Shown here: positions 26,965 to 36,774 of the stretch, piece by piece | Layout: every line of letters starts with the position of its first letter | Numbering within the stretch: position 1 is the stretch's first letter | Assembly (NCBI GenBank): GCA_963701675.1 | Contig: OY969623.1 | Location: forward strand, 1,984,001 to 2,048,000 | Length of the DNA: 64,000 nucleotides | Source of the DNA: G963701675 sp963701675 | GTDB taxonomy: Bacteria; Planctomycetota; Planctomycetia; Gemmatales; Gemmataceae | Reading direction: 5' to 3' | The notes under the pieces: model-generated | What the model was told of the DNA's origin: nothing | Databases searched by the model: none | What the model saw: the letters and a program-made list of their open reading frames with translations, nothing else | Position numbers and translations under genes: made by a program

Positions 26965-27741
26965 TTAGGTCTTGGAATCCGTTCGACGTCGGCGTTTGGC
27001 ATCTTGCAGGCGATAACTCTCGCCGCTGGTTTCGATAATGTGGCAACGATGCGTCAGGCGATCGAGGGCCGCGCCAGTTAGCCGTTCGTTGCCGAGTACC
27101 TCGGTCCAATTCTCAAACGGCAGGTTCGTGGTCAGGATGACACTCGAACGTTCGTAGGCCGTGGCGATCACGTCGAAGAGTAGTTCGGCGCCAGCCTTGG
27201 TGGCCGGCACGTAGCCCAACTCATCGAGAATCAACAGGTCGAGTTTGGACAAGTGATTTCGAAGACGGAGTAATTGCCGGTCTTCATCCGCTTCCCTTAG
27301 GGTGGTGATCAACTCGGTCACGCGCCAGAAGCGTACTCGCTTGCCCTGAGCACAGGCGGCCATACCCAGCGCCGTGGCCAAGTGGGTTTTGCCTGTGCCG
27401 CTGGGCCCCACCAGCAAGATGTTCTCTCGACGGGTCAAGTAGTCGCCACGGACCAGGTCGAGGACGAGCGGCTTGTTCACGCTGGGACGGGCGGCGAAGT
27501 CGAATTGGTCGAGCAGCTTGGCGGTGGGGAAGCGGGCCGCTTTGAGTCGTCGCTCGGCTGCCTTGCGTTCGCGTTCGATCAGTTCCAATTCGCACAGTTG
27601 CAGTAGGAACGTCAGGTGGTCCGCATTCGTGGCTGCGCAGCGCTGGGCCACCTTCTCACACTCCGTCAGGACAGTCGGGAGTCTTAGGGCCTTGAGATGG
27701 TGCTTGAGCAGTACCGTGCTTTTGGCTTCGGTGGGAGTCAT
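26965..27741 (-). CDS. istB: IS21 helper ATPase IstB
   Basis: AAA+ ATPase that assembles with the transposase and target DNA. The N-terminal IstB region (MTPTEAKSTVLLKHHLKALR) is followed by Walker A GPSGTGKTHLA, Walker B LLILDELGYVP and sensor LTTNLPFENW. Normal length and an intact frame. It overlaps the end of istA, consistent with coupled translation. Confidence 0.95.
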   Translation of the reverse strand: MTPTEAKSTVLLKHHLKALRLPTVLTECEKVAQRCAATNADHLTFLLQLCELELIERERKAAERRLKAARFPTAKLLDQFDFAARPSVNKPLVLDLVRGDYLTRRENILLVGPSGTGKTHLATALGMAACAQGKRVRFWRVTELITTLREADEDRQLLRLRNHLSKLDLLILDELGYVPATKAGAELLFDVIATAYERSSVILTTNLPFENWTEVLGNERLTGAALDRLTHRCHIIETSGESYRLQDAKRRRRTDSKT

Positions 27742-29248
27742 GAGCAAGTGCCCGTCCCACGAGAAGAGCCTGGTAGGCGGACACGTCGGTGGGCCTTACC
27801 CGCACCGTTTGCAAGTGCGGTCGCCCGTCGAGACGAAAGAGATCGACCGGCCGTTCGGTTCGGTGTTCCACGATCAGTCGAATGCTCTCGGGATCGATCA
27901 CATCGATGTCGAGCGCGTAATCGACGGCATCCGCCAACTGCGCGAGAGAAAACGTCTCCAACAGGCGTAGCACCCGAATGAAGGCCTGCGTCCCGTATCC
28001 GGTCGTGTCGGCCGCTTCCAGGCGTCGGCGGAGCAGGCCAAAGCAGTCGGGTAGTTTCCAGTGTTCCAAAGGTCGGGCATAATCGAATCCGCCCGGCTTC
28101 CGCTCCAAGAGCTCTAGATAGTGCAGCGGATCGAAGCGGAATTGCTTGTGGTCCCAGCAGCGCTCGTGCCGGGCCACCAGCCGGTCCTCGTGGACCACGC
28201 GAACTTCATCCACGGTGGCGATAACCGTCAACCGGCGGTGAGCGTAACGTGTCGGCACGGAGTAGGAATTGGTGTCAAAGCGGATCAGCGACAACGAATC
28301 GGCGGCTACCTGGGTCAGCCGTCGCGCTTCGAAAGGTCGGGACGGCAAAGGCAGAAAGGCCGCCTGATCCTCGATCAGCAACGTGGCGGATGTTCCGGAC
28401 TTGCCTCGGACCGGCCGATCCAGGTCCTGTCGGCAACGCTCGACCAAGAGCGCGTTCAACGCTTCCAGGGAAGGAACCGAAGGCACTGGCACCAGGAAAT
28501 TCGACCGCGCATAGTCGAGCAACCGTTCGACGTGTCCCTTCTCGTTGGGCCGACGCACCAGACAGAAGTGAGGCGTAAAGAGATAGTGGCTTTGCAGGCG
28601 CTGAAACGCGCGCGTCACCTGCCGCTGGCGCCTATCGGTGATCCGGGCCACCGCCGTTCGGGCATTATCGTAAGCAATCCGCCGCGGCACGCCTCCGAAA
28701 AACGCGAAGGCCCGTTTGTGTCCCTCTAAGAAAACCTCGGTGCATTCGCGTGGAAACACCTGGCAGAACACCGCATTCGCGTAGGGCAAGCTCAGAACGA
28801 AAAGCGCTACCTTCGTAGGCACGCCCGCCACTACGACCTCCGCGAATCCGAAGTCCACTTGGCCCTCGCCGGGCGGATGCGACAAAGGGAGGAACACCTC
28901 CTGCCGACCTATCTTCAACTCGCGAACGACGTCTTTGACCGTGGTATAGCCACCAGTGAAACCGTGTTCGGTGCGCAGTCTTTGCCAGATGCGATGCGCC
29001 GTGTGTCGCTGCTTCTTTGGAGCCGTCTTATCGGCGTCGAGAATGGCGTGGATGATGGGCAGGAACGGTTCGATGGTCGGCCGTCGCGGTGGCCGCGTCC
29101 GTCGATAGCCGGGCGGTTCTACATGGGCAAGAATCTTCCGCAGCGTCAACCAGTGGATGTCAAAGTGCCGGCAGGCCTGACGTTTGCTCAGCTCGCCCGT
29201 CAAGACCTTGCGGCGGATCTCAGTCCAGCGTTCCATGTCGGCGTACAC
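27656..29248 (-). CDS. istA: IS21 transposase IstA
   Basis: DDE transposase. N-terminal HTH (LTGELSKRQACRHFDIHWLT) is followed by the integrase core with QVDFGFAEV (first D), IAYDNARTAV (second D) and EKGHVERLL (E), then a C-terminal beta-barrel region. The last 30 residues run into the istB start. The start is at 29248 or MERWTEI at 29236. No damage seen. Confidence 0.93.
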   Translation of the reverse strand: MYADMERWTEIRRKVLTGELSKRQACRHFDIHWLTLRKILAHVEPPGYRRTRPPRRPTIEPFLPIIHAILDADKTAPKKQRHTAHRIWQRLRTEHGFTGGYTTVKDVVRELKIGRQEVFLPLSHPPGEGQVDFGFAEVVVAGVPTKVALFVLSLPYANAVFCQVFPRECTEVFLEGHKRAFAFFGGVPRRIAYDNARTAVARITDRRQRQVTRAFQRLQSHYLFTPHFCLVRRPNEKGHVERLLDYARSNFLVPVPSVPSLEALNALLVERCRQDLDRPVRGKSGTSATLLIEDQAAFLPLPSRPFEARRLTQVAADSLSLIRFDTNSYSVPTRYAHRRLTVIATVDEVRVVHEDRLVARHERCWDHKQFRFDPLHYLELLERKPGGFDYARPLEHWKLPDCFGLLRRRLEAADTTGYGTQAFIRVLRLLETFSLAQLADAVDYALDIDVIDPESIRLIVEHRTERPVDLFRLDGRPHLQTVRVRPTDVSAYQALLVGRALAHDSHRSQKHGTAQAPSQGPKTPDCPDGV

Positions 29249-29476
29249 CTCAGTGCCTCCATGCAGATCTGGGTGATAGAGAAAACCCTATCCTCTCAGA
29301 TTGCCGGAGTGCACAGTTGTGCGCCTCACAATTCGGTCGCCACCAGGCCCGCCGAGCGCCTCACTTTTGCTCCGCCGTTAACACTGGGGTTAAGAAGAAC
29401 ACAACGGACGTCGTGAAGCAGCCCTTTCCGTTGCCGATTAGGACACTAACAGAACCCGCGTCCTGGTTGGCCCAGG

Positions 29477-29505
29477 GCGCTTCGCAAAATCACCGAATTG
29501 CGAAG
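29477..29505 (-). repeat. 29-base dispersed hairpin repeat
   Basis: On the minus strand this differs by one base from each of the two copies at 58155-58212. CTTCGCAA pairs with TTGCGAAG around a loop with TCGGTGA. Confidence 0.6.
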
Positions 29506-29600
29506 ACAACTGCGCAACTTTTATGCGCCGAAACTTCGGCGCAGGTGTACGGGTGCGTCAAAAACTCGCTTGCCCACTACAGCCAGTACACCTGGCGCAG

Positions 29601-29626
29601 GCCTCACTTTTGCTCCGCCGTTAACA
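29601..29626. repeat. solo IS21 right end
   Basis: 26 bases are identical to the IS21 right end at 29358-29383, in the same orientation, 243 bases further out. The sequence between (29384-29600) shows no gene. It may be a remnant of an earlier insertion or an alternative element end. Confidence 0.7.
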
Positions 29627-29692
29627 TGTTGGGACTCAAAGCGTCCTGCCGGAGGAGTGGCGCATCCGCATCCGATTGTCGGCGATCCTCTG

Positions 29693-32584
29693 TCAGTCAC
29701 CCAAACGATCCAATTCTTCCCTAGTTTCTTGCAACCCGGGGTGGTTGAGCGATAGACGTCTCTCGATAGCCCGGTGCAGAAAGCTGCATGCTTTGGACTT
29801 GTCGTTTAGCCGGGCGTAGGCAATGCCCAGTAGGTGTAGGCCGTCTGCGATGCCCCACGCGTATTGGTATTCGGGCTCATGCGACCGGGTGAGCACCCAC
29901 TCCGCCAACGGAATGGCATCGCTGGGTCGGTAGGCGGCTATGTGGATCCGTGCAAGTTCCGCGCGGAGATCCAAAGCCCAGCGGCCGAAGCCGGACGAGT
30001 CGGCAAGCTGAATGCCCGCCTCTGCTTCAGCGACGGCAAGGCCAAAGTCTTTCTTTCGTCGAGCGACTTCAGCGGCGAGATGGTAGCAGCGAAGAGCGAC
30101 TTCAATATTGCCGCTCCGGCTGGCGTAATGGCGTGCCGCGAGAAGATGAGTATGGGCTTGGGCGAGGTTATTGGGCAGGCAACAATGACCAAGAAACGTG
30201 TCGCAGATAGCCTCATTGCGCGTCCACCCATTGAGACGCACTGCGGCCTGATTGACCTCGGTAGTGAGGCGAGCGCCGGACAGATCGCCCGTAATTATTC
30301 TGAATTCAGCTTCCCAGATCAGTTGTATTTGGAGATCACTTTTCATTTGAGCTGCTTGGGCATAATACCTTTGCGCATCCTCTACCTGGCCAGTTCGACC
30401 CAATGCCTGGGCGACCGCGAAAGTTGAAGTGCATATCGTTTCTGCGTCACTCACCGCGTGCGCCCTTTCAAGCGCAGTCTTAGCTAACTCAAGAGATGTA
30501 GCCCATCGACCCGCCAGAAGTTCAATCAGTGCTAGATTTTGGTAGCTGCGGGAAAGCTTCCGACCATCCATCAAGTTGATACGTAACGCGTGGCACGTCT
30601 CAAATGCCTGCCTTGCAGTGAACAGGTCTCCTAAGGCAATAGCATATTGTCCCCAATTATTCACGAGATAATCTCGAGCATGGATTGACAATTCGCCAGC
30701 CGCGGAGGCCGGATCACCGCGCTTGGAAAACGTGGAAAGAATACGCAACCCACGAGCGTATTCTCCTAGGACCCAACCGAGATGTCGAAATCCACCTAGA
30801 GCATGCCAGTATAAGTCAAAGGCCCTCTTGCTGAATCCGGCCAGCCTCGTGAGCTCAATCAACCGTTCGTAACGGTCAAGATGCACCGTGTCGGTAGGAT
30901 GTTTGTCAGGTCGTGATTTCAGGCTCGGGGCCAGCTTCCTCCGGGCCACCTCATAGATTTCCTTCGATTTTGTCATCCCGAAGCGCCGCTCAAAGAAATC
31001 ACGCAGAAACGGGTGGGCGGTGTATGTAGGGATTTCCCCGGTTCTGTACCGGAATACTAGACCAAGTGCCTGCAGCCGTTCGAGCAACTTAAGCAACTCG
31101 AGTTCGGTGTGTCGCACAAGTGCCCCGGCCACCTTCCGGTCCGAGTCGGCGATGTGGCTGAGAATGTCTACACCGACTCCGCGCGGGAAGACCGACAATC
31201 GAGCGAGGAGATCCTGTTCGCTAGGTGAGAGTTTCTCGGCGAATTGACCCAGAACTCGGTGCAACTTTGCCGACTTGGGGTCCGTGTCCGCAAGGAATTG
31301 AGGGTCAAAGGACGGAGCCTTGGTCGCATCGCCATGATGGAACGTGCCGAGGTACGAGCCGAGTACATCCACCGTCAGCGCGTGCCGATGAACACCGTCC
31401 GCCAGCGCGTCAAGCGATGAATCGGTGCCCTTTACACCGCGCCAATGCAGTACGGCGCGGGCAGCAGGCGCGTCGAGGTCGTCCAACGCGTGTTCGCGGA
31501 ACCTCTCTGCTTTCCAATCGACCAAGTCTGGCAATGGGAATCGGCTCGTAATTAAGCACTTTGTGCGGGGCCCCAGACCCGCGGCCACCCAACGAAGGAA
31601 CCGCCGCATGAGGGGGTCTTCAAGTTCACCACGGGGCCGGCCAGTGTGGCCTTCAGACTGCAGCCGCTCCAGCCCGTCAAGGATAAGCAGGTGCGGGGCC
31701 GCTGTTGTAAGGCCTTGCTGTAGGCGCTCAAGCAGGCCTCCCGTCTCCTTCGGCTCTACACCGGTGAAATAGCTGCATGCAGTGCGCAGGAATGCCTCGG
31801 TGCGCGGGTCTTCGTAAAAGGACCAGACCAGCATGCCGGCAGCGGTATAAGGGGTGAGGTCGGTGAGTAATCTCTCGGCCAGGGCGGTCTTGCCGGTACC
31901 TCCCGGGGCGACAACGGCTAACACACGCGCTGAATGAGCGGGGTCTTTGGCCCACTGCGTGAGCTCCGACAACAGCTTGTCCCGTCCAACGAAGTGCGGT
32001 GCTGGCTGTAGTGGGCATAAAACGGCCGGCTGCCATTCGTGTGCCTTAGTTGGTACGGACGCTGCCGGTGCCGGCCACCGTTCGGTCGTAACCGCTAACT
32101 GGCTCTCCTCTTTGTTTTGTCTTTCCCAGCTGTGGATTGCCTGTCTGACCCGGCCGATCAAATCCTCGGGTGAGGTGAAGGTGTCACGGACCCGTTCGGT
32201 ACTTACGCGCCGACGAAAAGCCGCCTGTTTTTGACGTGCTGCATCGGATTCGATTGTATTGGCCGGCACTGGGAACTTTTCGGGGGCCAAAAACATCAGG
32301 CGCGGGACGTTAGTTGCAATTGCCGCGTCATACTCTCGTTCGGTGTACGACTGATCGCTCCCCGGAGGACAATCGCCATAGAGGTGGCCCAAGATGGCGA
32401 TGAAGACGTCGCAATCTGCGACCTTGGTCCGGCAAAAGTCGTCGGCTTGCCAATCGACTGCGCCGAAATCCTCCATGCGAACGCAGTGATAGCCTTGTAA
32501 GCCTTGAATTGCCTGATATGCGGCTACTCGGTAGTCAGCCAAATCTCTGACTGTGGAACTTAGGAATACGGTGCGAATTGGCAT
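29693..32584 (-). CDS. DUF4062 - STAND NTPase - TPR protein, candidate immune receptor
   Basis: Residues 1-90 form a DUF4062 domain (RTVFLSSTVRDLADYR, DVFIAILGHLYGD, SYTEREYDAA), a TIR-like effector-associated fold. FVGRDKLLSEL (198) opens an NB-ARC/STAND ATPase with Walker A APGGTGKTALAERLL (about 226-240), Walker B LLILDGLE (299-306) and sensor CLITSRFPLPDL. A winged-helix region follows (LSPSEQDLLARLSVFPRGVG). Residues about 620-950 are TPR-like helices (YQNLALIELLAGRW, LGRTGQVEDAQRYYAQAAQM). Such proteins are the bacterial counterparts of NLR receptors, and several defend against phage by sensing through the C-terminal repeats. It is a single gene without an associated effector gene, intact among damaged neighbours. 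A defence role is inference. Confidence 0.9.
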   Translation of the reverse strand: MPIRTVFLSSTVRDLADYRVAAYQAIQGLQGYHCVRMEDFGAVDWQADDFCRTKVADCDVFIAILGHLYGDCPPGSDQSYTEREYDAAIATNVPRLMFLAPEKFPVPANTIESDAARQKQAAFRRRVSTERVRDTFTSPEDLIGRVRQAIHSWERQNKEESQLAVTTERWPAPAASVPTKAHEWQPAVLCPLQPAPHFVGRDKLLSELTQWAKDPAHSARVLAVVAPGGTGKTALAERLLTDLTPYTAAGMLVWSFYEDPRTEAFLRTACSYFTGVEPKETGGLLERLQQGLTTAAPHLLILDGLERLQSEGHTGRPRGELEDPLMRRFLRWVAAGLGPRTKCLITSRFPLPDLVDWKAERFREHALDDLDAPAARAVLHWRGVKGTDSSLDALADGVHRHALTVDVLGSYLGTFHHGDATKAPSFDPQFLADTDPKSAKLHRVLGQFAEKLSPSEQDLLARLSVFPRGVGVDILSHIADSDRKVAGALVRHTELELLKLLERLQALGLVFRYRTGEIPTYTAHPFLRDFFERRFGMTKSKEIYEVARRKLAPSLKSRPDKHPTDTVHLDRYERLIELTRLAGFSKRAFDLYWHALGGFRHLGWVLGEYARGLRILSTFSKRGDPASAAGELSIHARDYLVNNWGQYAIALGDLFTARQAFETCHALRINLMDGRKLSRSYQNLALIELLAGRWATSLELAKTALERAHAVSDAETICTSTFAVAQALGRTGQVEDAQRYYAQAAQMKSDLQIQLIWEAEFRIITGDLSGARLTTEVNQAAVRLNGWTRNEAICDTFLGHCCLPNNLAQAHTHLLAARHYASRSGNIEVALRCYHLAAEVARRKKDFGLAVAEAEAGIQLADSSGFGRWALDLRAELARIHIAAYRPSDAIPLAEWVLTRSHEPEYQYAWGIADGLHLLGIAYARLNDKSKACSFLHRAIERRLSLNHPGLQETREELDRLGD

Positions 32585-33084
32585 GGATCGCTACTCGTGG
32601 GATTTGATCATAATCACGACCCGCGTGCGTGGTTTGGCACGTGAACCCGCAACAAATGAATGGCAGAGCATTATATGCTATTCACGCATGGACTACGTCC
32701 ATGGCTAAACGCTTTTGACGCCCGTTTATGCTTACAGCACTAGCCCCCGCCGTCCGCTTATCTCATGGCCGTGGCCACCATTGTTCTGGATGACTCAGGC
32801 AATCCCGATACAACCCTTCGAAGCCCGACAATTACCGTAGGAGAGCCGGAATGGGGCTTCACCGGGTTCTCATGCAGGCTATGGAGAGAACGCGTTCTAC
32901 GATCGCCGCAGCAAATCACTGCAGTTTTACATCGTAAACCATGAGTTCGGAAGGAGAACGATGACATCCCACACGCCTACGCTAGGAGCCGATGACGGTG
33001 CAACTCGACCCTTGCGCCTGGGGCGAGGTCTCCCCGCGAACGGATTTATACGCCCCCGGCGCCATCCTGTACCTCTGCTAAGCG
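32585..33084. other. intergenic, mostly decayed sequence
   Basis: No intact gene. The end nearest 33085 probably holds unrecognisable parts of the WD40 gene that follows. Confidence 0.4.
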
Positions 33085-33408
33085 GACGGCCTTTGGCGAC
33101 CGCCGGCTGGGATGGTAAGGTCGCATTCTGGGATAGCGAGACAAAGCAACGCCGTTCTCCCGGCGGCCGTGCAGACCGTGGCGTTTCATCCGGATGGAAA
33201 AACAGTGGTAGCCGGTTGCAAGAACGGAGAAGTGCATTTTCTAAGACCGCCGCATGTCCTCCAAGGATCACCTCGCCAATAAAAGCTCTGGGTGCAGGGG
33301 CCCATCGGTTTGGAGCTCGGGCCTGGTAATCTGCCGCGTGGCTTGGATGAAGCGACGCGAAAGCAGCGGCTCTTCGATCTGGAAGCCGAAGGCGGACCAC
33401 CAACCTAA
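33085..33408 (+). pseudogene. C-terminal remnant of a kinase-WD40 protein
   Basis: RPLATAGWDGKVAFWDSETK in one frame, then AAVQTVAFHPDGKTVVAGCK and NGEVHFLRPPHVLQGSPRQ in the next, then after a TAA KLWVQGPIGLELGPGNLPRG and EATRKQRLFDLEAEGGPPT to a stop at 33408. It parallels the end of the intact protein at 37910-41236 (TGGWDKKLIFWHSATS, IVAGCKNGEIHFVRAPRALE). The kinase part is gone. Frame breaks and an internal stop show real decay. Confidence 0.72.
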
Positions 33409-33465
33409 ACTCCGAGATTTGTTGTGGATTAGAGAATTCTTCTAACCCCAGTAAAGGAGCTTTCC

Positions 33466-33597
33466 ATGGCCGATGACAAACCAGAACAGAGATTCGAAGA
33501 GGCCAGTACCTCGCCGGAACCGCTGGATCTCAACGAGCTAGGTGCTGTTTCGGAGAAGGGAGAGAACCGTATTCTGCCACTCGCCAAGAGTGTATAA
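33466..33597 (+). CDS. small ORF, 43 residues, unknown
   Basis: An AAAGGAGC site precedes the ATG by six bases. The acidic peptide begins MADDKPEQRFEEASTSPEPL and ends ILPLAKSV. No family recognised. The good ribosome site is the only support; it could be the 5' part of a broken gene. Confidence 0.3.
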   Translation: MADDKPEQRFEEASTSPEPLDLNELGAVSEKGENRILPLAKSV

Positions 33598-33712
33598 GCG
33601 TTGGCGGGAATTTCATTGCCGGCCCTTGTCCCTAGCCCGCATGGTGAAATCTGACTGGCGTCGGAATATTGCAGGTTCAGCAACCTTGGGTGCGACAACC
33701 TCCACCATTGGG

Positions 33713-34342
33713 TCATGGCTTAGTCTCGAACCGCCGCGTCTCGCTTTCCACAGAATTGTCGATCGTCTTGGCCCAGGCCGTCCAAGAGAACGTCTTACTC
33801 AGGTTATCGCGGGCCGACTCAAGCAAACGGAGGCAATTACTCAGACCGTCTACACGGCCATGGTTACGGAGGACCTGTTCCATTTCAGATAGGTAATGGA
33901 TGCAGGTTACGCGAAAGAGCCATCGGATGCCGTCAACGGTGAAGGGTGCATCTTGGTTATCGGCTAGCTTATTGAGTGCATCCTTGAAAACTTTGTAAAT
34001 CTTCTTGCTGTGCTTTTCGTCATCCATTATTTGAAATTGATCGGCGCGACCTTCGAGCACAAAACCGGCGATAAGACGAATTTGCTGTATGTTGAGGTTG
34101 TGCTCCGTTTTGAGAAGCTTCCGCATGCCCTTGAATGCCTGGTCTGCATACGGCCGGTAAGGGTCGAGAGAATCAGGGGAGATGAATTCATTGCAAGAGA
34201 AAGGAGGATCAAAAGCGAGACTGACCATACCACGCTGCCGTTTGGGCTCTGACGACGACAAGCAATCGAAGATTCTCCGTTTGTCGGGTGGCAGCGTTTT
34301 ACGAAACGCCGCCAGTTTACTCTTGCTCGGAGTTTTAGACAT
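33713..34342 (-). CDS. hypothetical helical protein, coupled to membrane gene
   Basis: A 209-residue, charged, probably cytoplasmic helical protein starting MSKTPSKSKLAAFRKTLPPD. The start at 34342 was chosen because its ATG overlaps the TAA of the upstream gene (TAATG), a hallmark of coupled translation. No domain was recognised. The pair may be a two-gene unit in which the upstream product is in the membrane. Confidence 0.68.
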   Translation of the reverse strand: MSKTPSKSKLAAFRKTLPPDKRRIFDCLSSSEPKRQRGMVSLAFDPPFSCNEFISPDSLDPYRPYADQAFKGMRKLLKTEHNLNIQQIRLIAGFVLEGRADQFQIMDDEKHSKKIYKVFKDALNKLADNQDAPFTVDGIRWLFRVTCIHYLSEMEQVLRNHGRVDGLSNCLRLLESARDNLSKTFSWTAWAKTIDNSVESETRRFETKP

Positions 34343-34935
34343 TACTTCCCGTATGAAGATGTAAGAAGCCGGGGCGTCCATGTTGGTCGTTGGGTAGACT
34401 GGTTCGAGGTATTTGTGGCTGCGTCACTCAGCTTTAACTTGCCCTCTATTTCTTGATACGGAGCTATGAATGGATGGTCCGCTAGCGGCGCTGTTGTATG
34501 CCAAGCCGTAAGCCCCCCCATGGGGCGATAAAACGCGCGCTTTATGGACCCGTGCCGGGCCTGGTTGTGCGCCCACATTTGAGCCTCAAGCTCGGCGATC
34601 TTAACCTGGGTTGAGGCCGTTTCCTTCAACGATGTAATTTCTTGCGTCGCAAAATCTAGCTTTGCTTCCAATGCCGTTTTCTCACGGTCGCCGACCACAA
34701 TAAGGCAAATCGAGATCGCCAATAATACGATAAAACAGCACGTAGCCCATCCGGCCCGCGTGATACGTCGCAAGCCTCGTAGTTTCGGATCATAGGCCAA
34801 GACCTGGCCACCGGAAACAAAAATTGCGATTATTGTGCCTACGATAGAGAGAACCACAGCAGAGATGCTAAGGAACGTCATCATTGGCATTTCCCTTAGT
34901 TCATTAACAGTTATTCGTATCTCGGGCGACGTCAT
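34342..34935 (-). CDS. two-TM membrane protein with coiled coil, unknown
   Basis: Two hydrophobic segments (FLSISAVVLSIVGTIIAIFV and GWATCCFIVLLAISICLIVV) are followed by a coiled-coil-like stretch (EAKLDFATQEITSLKETAST) and a soluble tail. The start is uncertain: MTSPEIR at 34935 is used here, with further in-frame starts up to 35001 and no good ribosome site for any. It is translationally coupled to the next gene. Confidence 0.65.
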   Translation of the reverse strand: MTSPEIRITVNELREMPMMTFLSISAVVLSIVGTIIAIFVSGGQVLAYDPKLRGLRRITRAGWATCCFIVLLAISICLIVVGDREKTALEAKLDFATQEITSLKETASTQVKIAELEAQMWAHNQARHGSIKRAFYRPMGGLTAWHTTAPLADHPFIAPYQEIEGKLKLSDAATNTSNQSTQRPTWTPRLLTSSYGK

Positions 34936-35229
34936 TTTATATCGCATTTGCAAATCCGAGCGTAACAAACGGGTGGATGAGCAACACCGGCAGCAATGCA
35001 CCGATCGCCGGTGTGACTGGTTGTTGTCTTCCCAGAATCACCGAAATGCGAAGCACCGATGTGACCATTGCGTGGAAGCAAAGGCCTCACCGGTGCATGG
35101 CAGGAGTGGCGCGTCTCTTGCGTTCCTTCCAATCGAAAGCCCGTTATGTGTCACGCGGATCGCGTCGACATGACGGCATCCACATCGACGTCACATTCCA
35201 CGGGACCATCAAATCTGCAAAATCGCCCA

Positions 35230-35964
35230 TTACTTAGGATAACCTTGGGCACCCGCTCCCTCAATTGGGATGTTCGGGTCGGTGGCTTGATACTCGATGA
35301 AGGCGCCACGCGGATCGACGATTACGATTTCGAACGAAGTGCGAGATGTCTGAAATACAGTCACGCCTGCCGCAGTCATGTCGAGAACCAAGTTCGAAAT
35401 GATCTCTTCTGCGGTCATTTTGGGCAACAGATGTCCTCCGAATTCCCCCTGAGGTAGGGCTACGTAGACGTACGAGGGGTTGCCGTTCTTGTCGAATCCA
35501 TTCGCCGTCAAGTTGTTGCTGAGGCCAAATTGGAACACGCTGACGTGTGCCTTGATATCCCACGCATCCTTTTCTCCGGTACTCTCAGACAGTGGGCCAT
35601 GCCCTGTCACACCTTTGATGCCCTTCCAGAATGTGAGGGCACCCTTACCGGCCGGAATAGCCGTCCAACCCGGAGCATTATCATCTATCCATTTCTTGAT
35701 CTTTTTGGCTTTACGCTCCGGCGTGTCGCTTCCGAGGAGCTTTAGGGGTTTTGCTTTGGTACCAACTTGGAGATTGTTCGCTGGGTTTCCATCGGGATCT
35801 AAGAGAAGCGCGGACCATTGCCCATCATGCAATGGCGAGCCGCACGTCAATACCATTACGGGTTCTACCGGTTGTGCGTAGGCACAAGCTGACACTAGGA
35901 GCGGGAATAGTGTCGCAGCAATGACTCGCCCTACAGTAAGAACACCAACCAGTTTGCAGCACAT
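35230..35964 (-). CDS. secreted hypothetical protein with signal peptide
   Basis: The N-terminus has a short polar start, a hydrophobic core (VIAATLFPLLVSACAYA) and a cleavage-like AYAQ, indicating a signal peptide or lipoprotein signal (SAC). The mature part of about 215 residues has no recognised domain; notable pieces are CGSPLHDGQWSALLLDPDG and DMTAAGVTVFQTSRTSFEIV. A ribosome site GGAGG precedes the ATG. Intact frame, single gene. Confidence 0.75.
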   Translation of the reverse strand: MCCKLVGVLTVGRVIAATLFPLLVSACAYAQPVEPVMVLTCGSPLHDGQWSALLLDPDGNPANNLQVGTKAKPLKLLGSDTPERKAKKIKKWIDDNAPGWTAIPAGKGALTFWKGIKGVTGHGPLSESTGEKDAWDIKAHVSVFQFGLSNNLTANGFDKNGNPSYVYVALPQGEFGGHLLPKMTAEEIISNLVLDMTAAGVTVFQTSRTSFEIVIVDPRGAFIEYQATDPNIPIEGAGAQGYPK

Positions 35965-36045
35965 GGCTCATACCTCCTAACTTAAAGTTCGGATGTGACA
36001 ATGTCAGCACGGATTACGCACCGTGCCTTGCTCCTGTAGACACCA

Positions 36046-36774
36046 CTACGGATTCGCCGCCCAGCGAGCGGCAGCAGGAGTCGGACCGATGGACCCAACC
36101 ATGACAATCCTATCGTCCGCCTGGATTACCAAATCCGAGGCTACAAAAAGTGGCCCTTTAGGAACCATTGCCGGCATGTTTGACCCAAAACACTGCTCAA
36201 ACTTGCCGTCGCTTGTGAAGCGAGCTCCAGAAGCATATTTGCGGCCTTGATGAGTGCTTATACCGCAAACGATGAGCCTAGGGCTCCCGCTATTGGGCTG
36301 GATCGCAATGGCGAGGGCGGCGTCGTCGCCTTCGAGATGGTGGGTTAGCCTACCCGCGGAGCCAAATTCTGGATCGAGATTGCCGCGCTCGTCGAGTTGC
36401 GCAAGGGCATAGTCCGTACCCGCTGTTCCCATTGCCGATCCGCAAACCACGATCTTGCGGTTTTGAAGCACAAGACCATATCCCTGGGCAGCTCCGCCGA
36501 AATTGATCTGGCGAACACCACCAAAGTCGCGATCGACTTTCCCAGCTGTCGTCAGTCGAAATACAGCGATGTCAGATTTGTGACCATCCGACACGTTTGT
36601 GGTGCCGCATCCGACGATCTTGCCATCATGCTGGAGAACAAGTGATTTGACCTCATCCTTCACGCCAACATGAAAAAACACTCTACCGTTATCACCGAAC
36701 TGGTTGTCGAATCTTCCGTCCTTATCCAAGTGCGCCACAGCAAAGTGGTTAGATAGCGGCGCATGCTCTTCGTC
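36046..36774 (-). pseudogene. delta-60 repeat propeller protein, fragment
   Basis: Repeated delta-60 units: FAVAHLDKDGRFDNQFGDNG, FRLTTAGKVDRDFG, LAQLDERGNLDPEFGSAG and FTSDGKFEQCFG, each followed by VLQHDGKIVGCG-like strands. The frame continues upstream to 36978, but residues there are antisense-like to the primase fragment, so the true N-terminus with any LEPR motif is lost at the junction near 36774. Confidence 0.7.

Larger units (their letters stand above)
26872..29383 (-). mobile_element. IS21-family insertion sequence
   Basis: Bounded by TGTTAACGGCGGAGCAAAAG (left) and its inverted copy ending GCCGTTAACA (right). Sub-terminal repeats of AAAAGTGAGGCGC lie inside both ends, as is usual for IS21. 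It contains istA and istB on the minus strand. No clear target duplication is seen, possibly because of later rearrangement: a second copy of the right end lies at 29601-29626. Confidence 0.9.

Noticed and set aside
28121..28729. 202-codon plus-strand frame in IS21
   Set aside because: Antisense shadow of istA.
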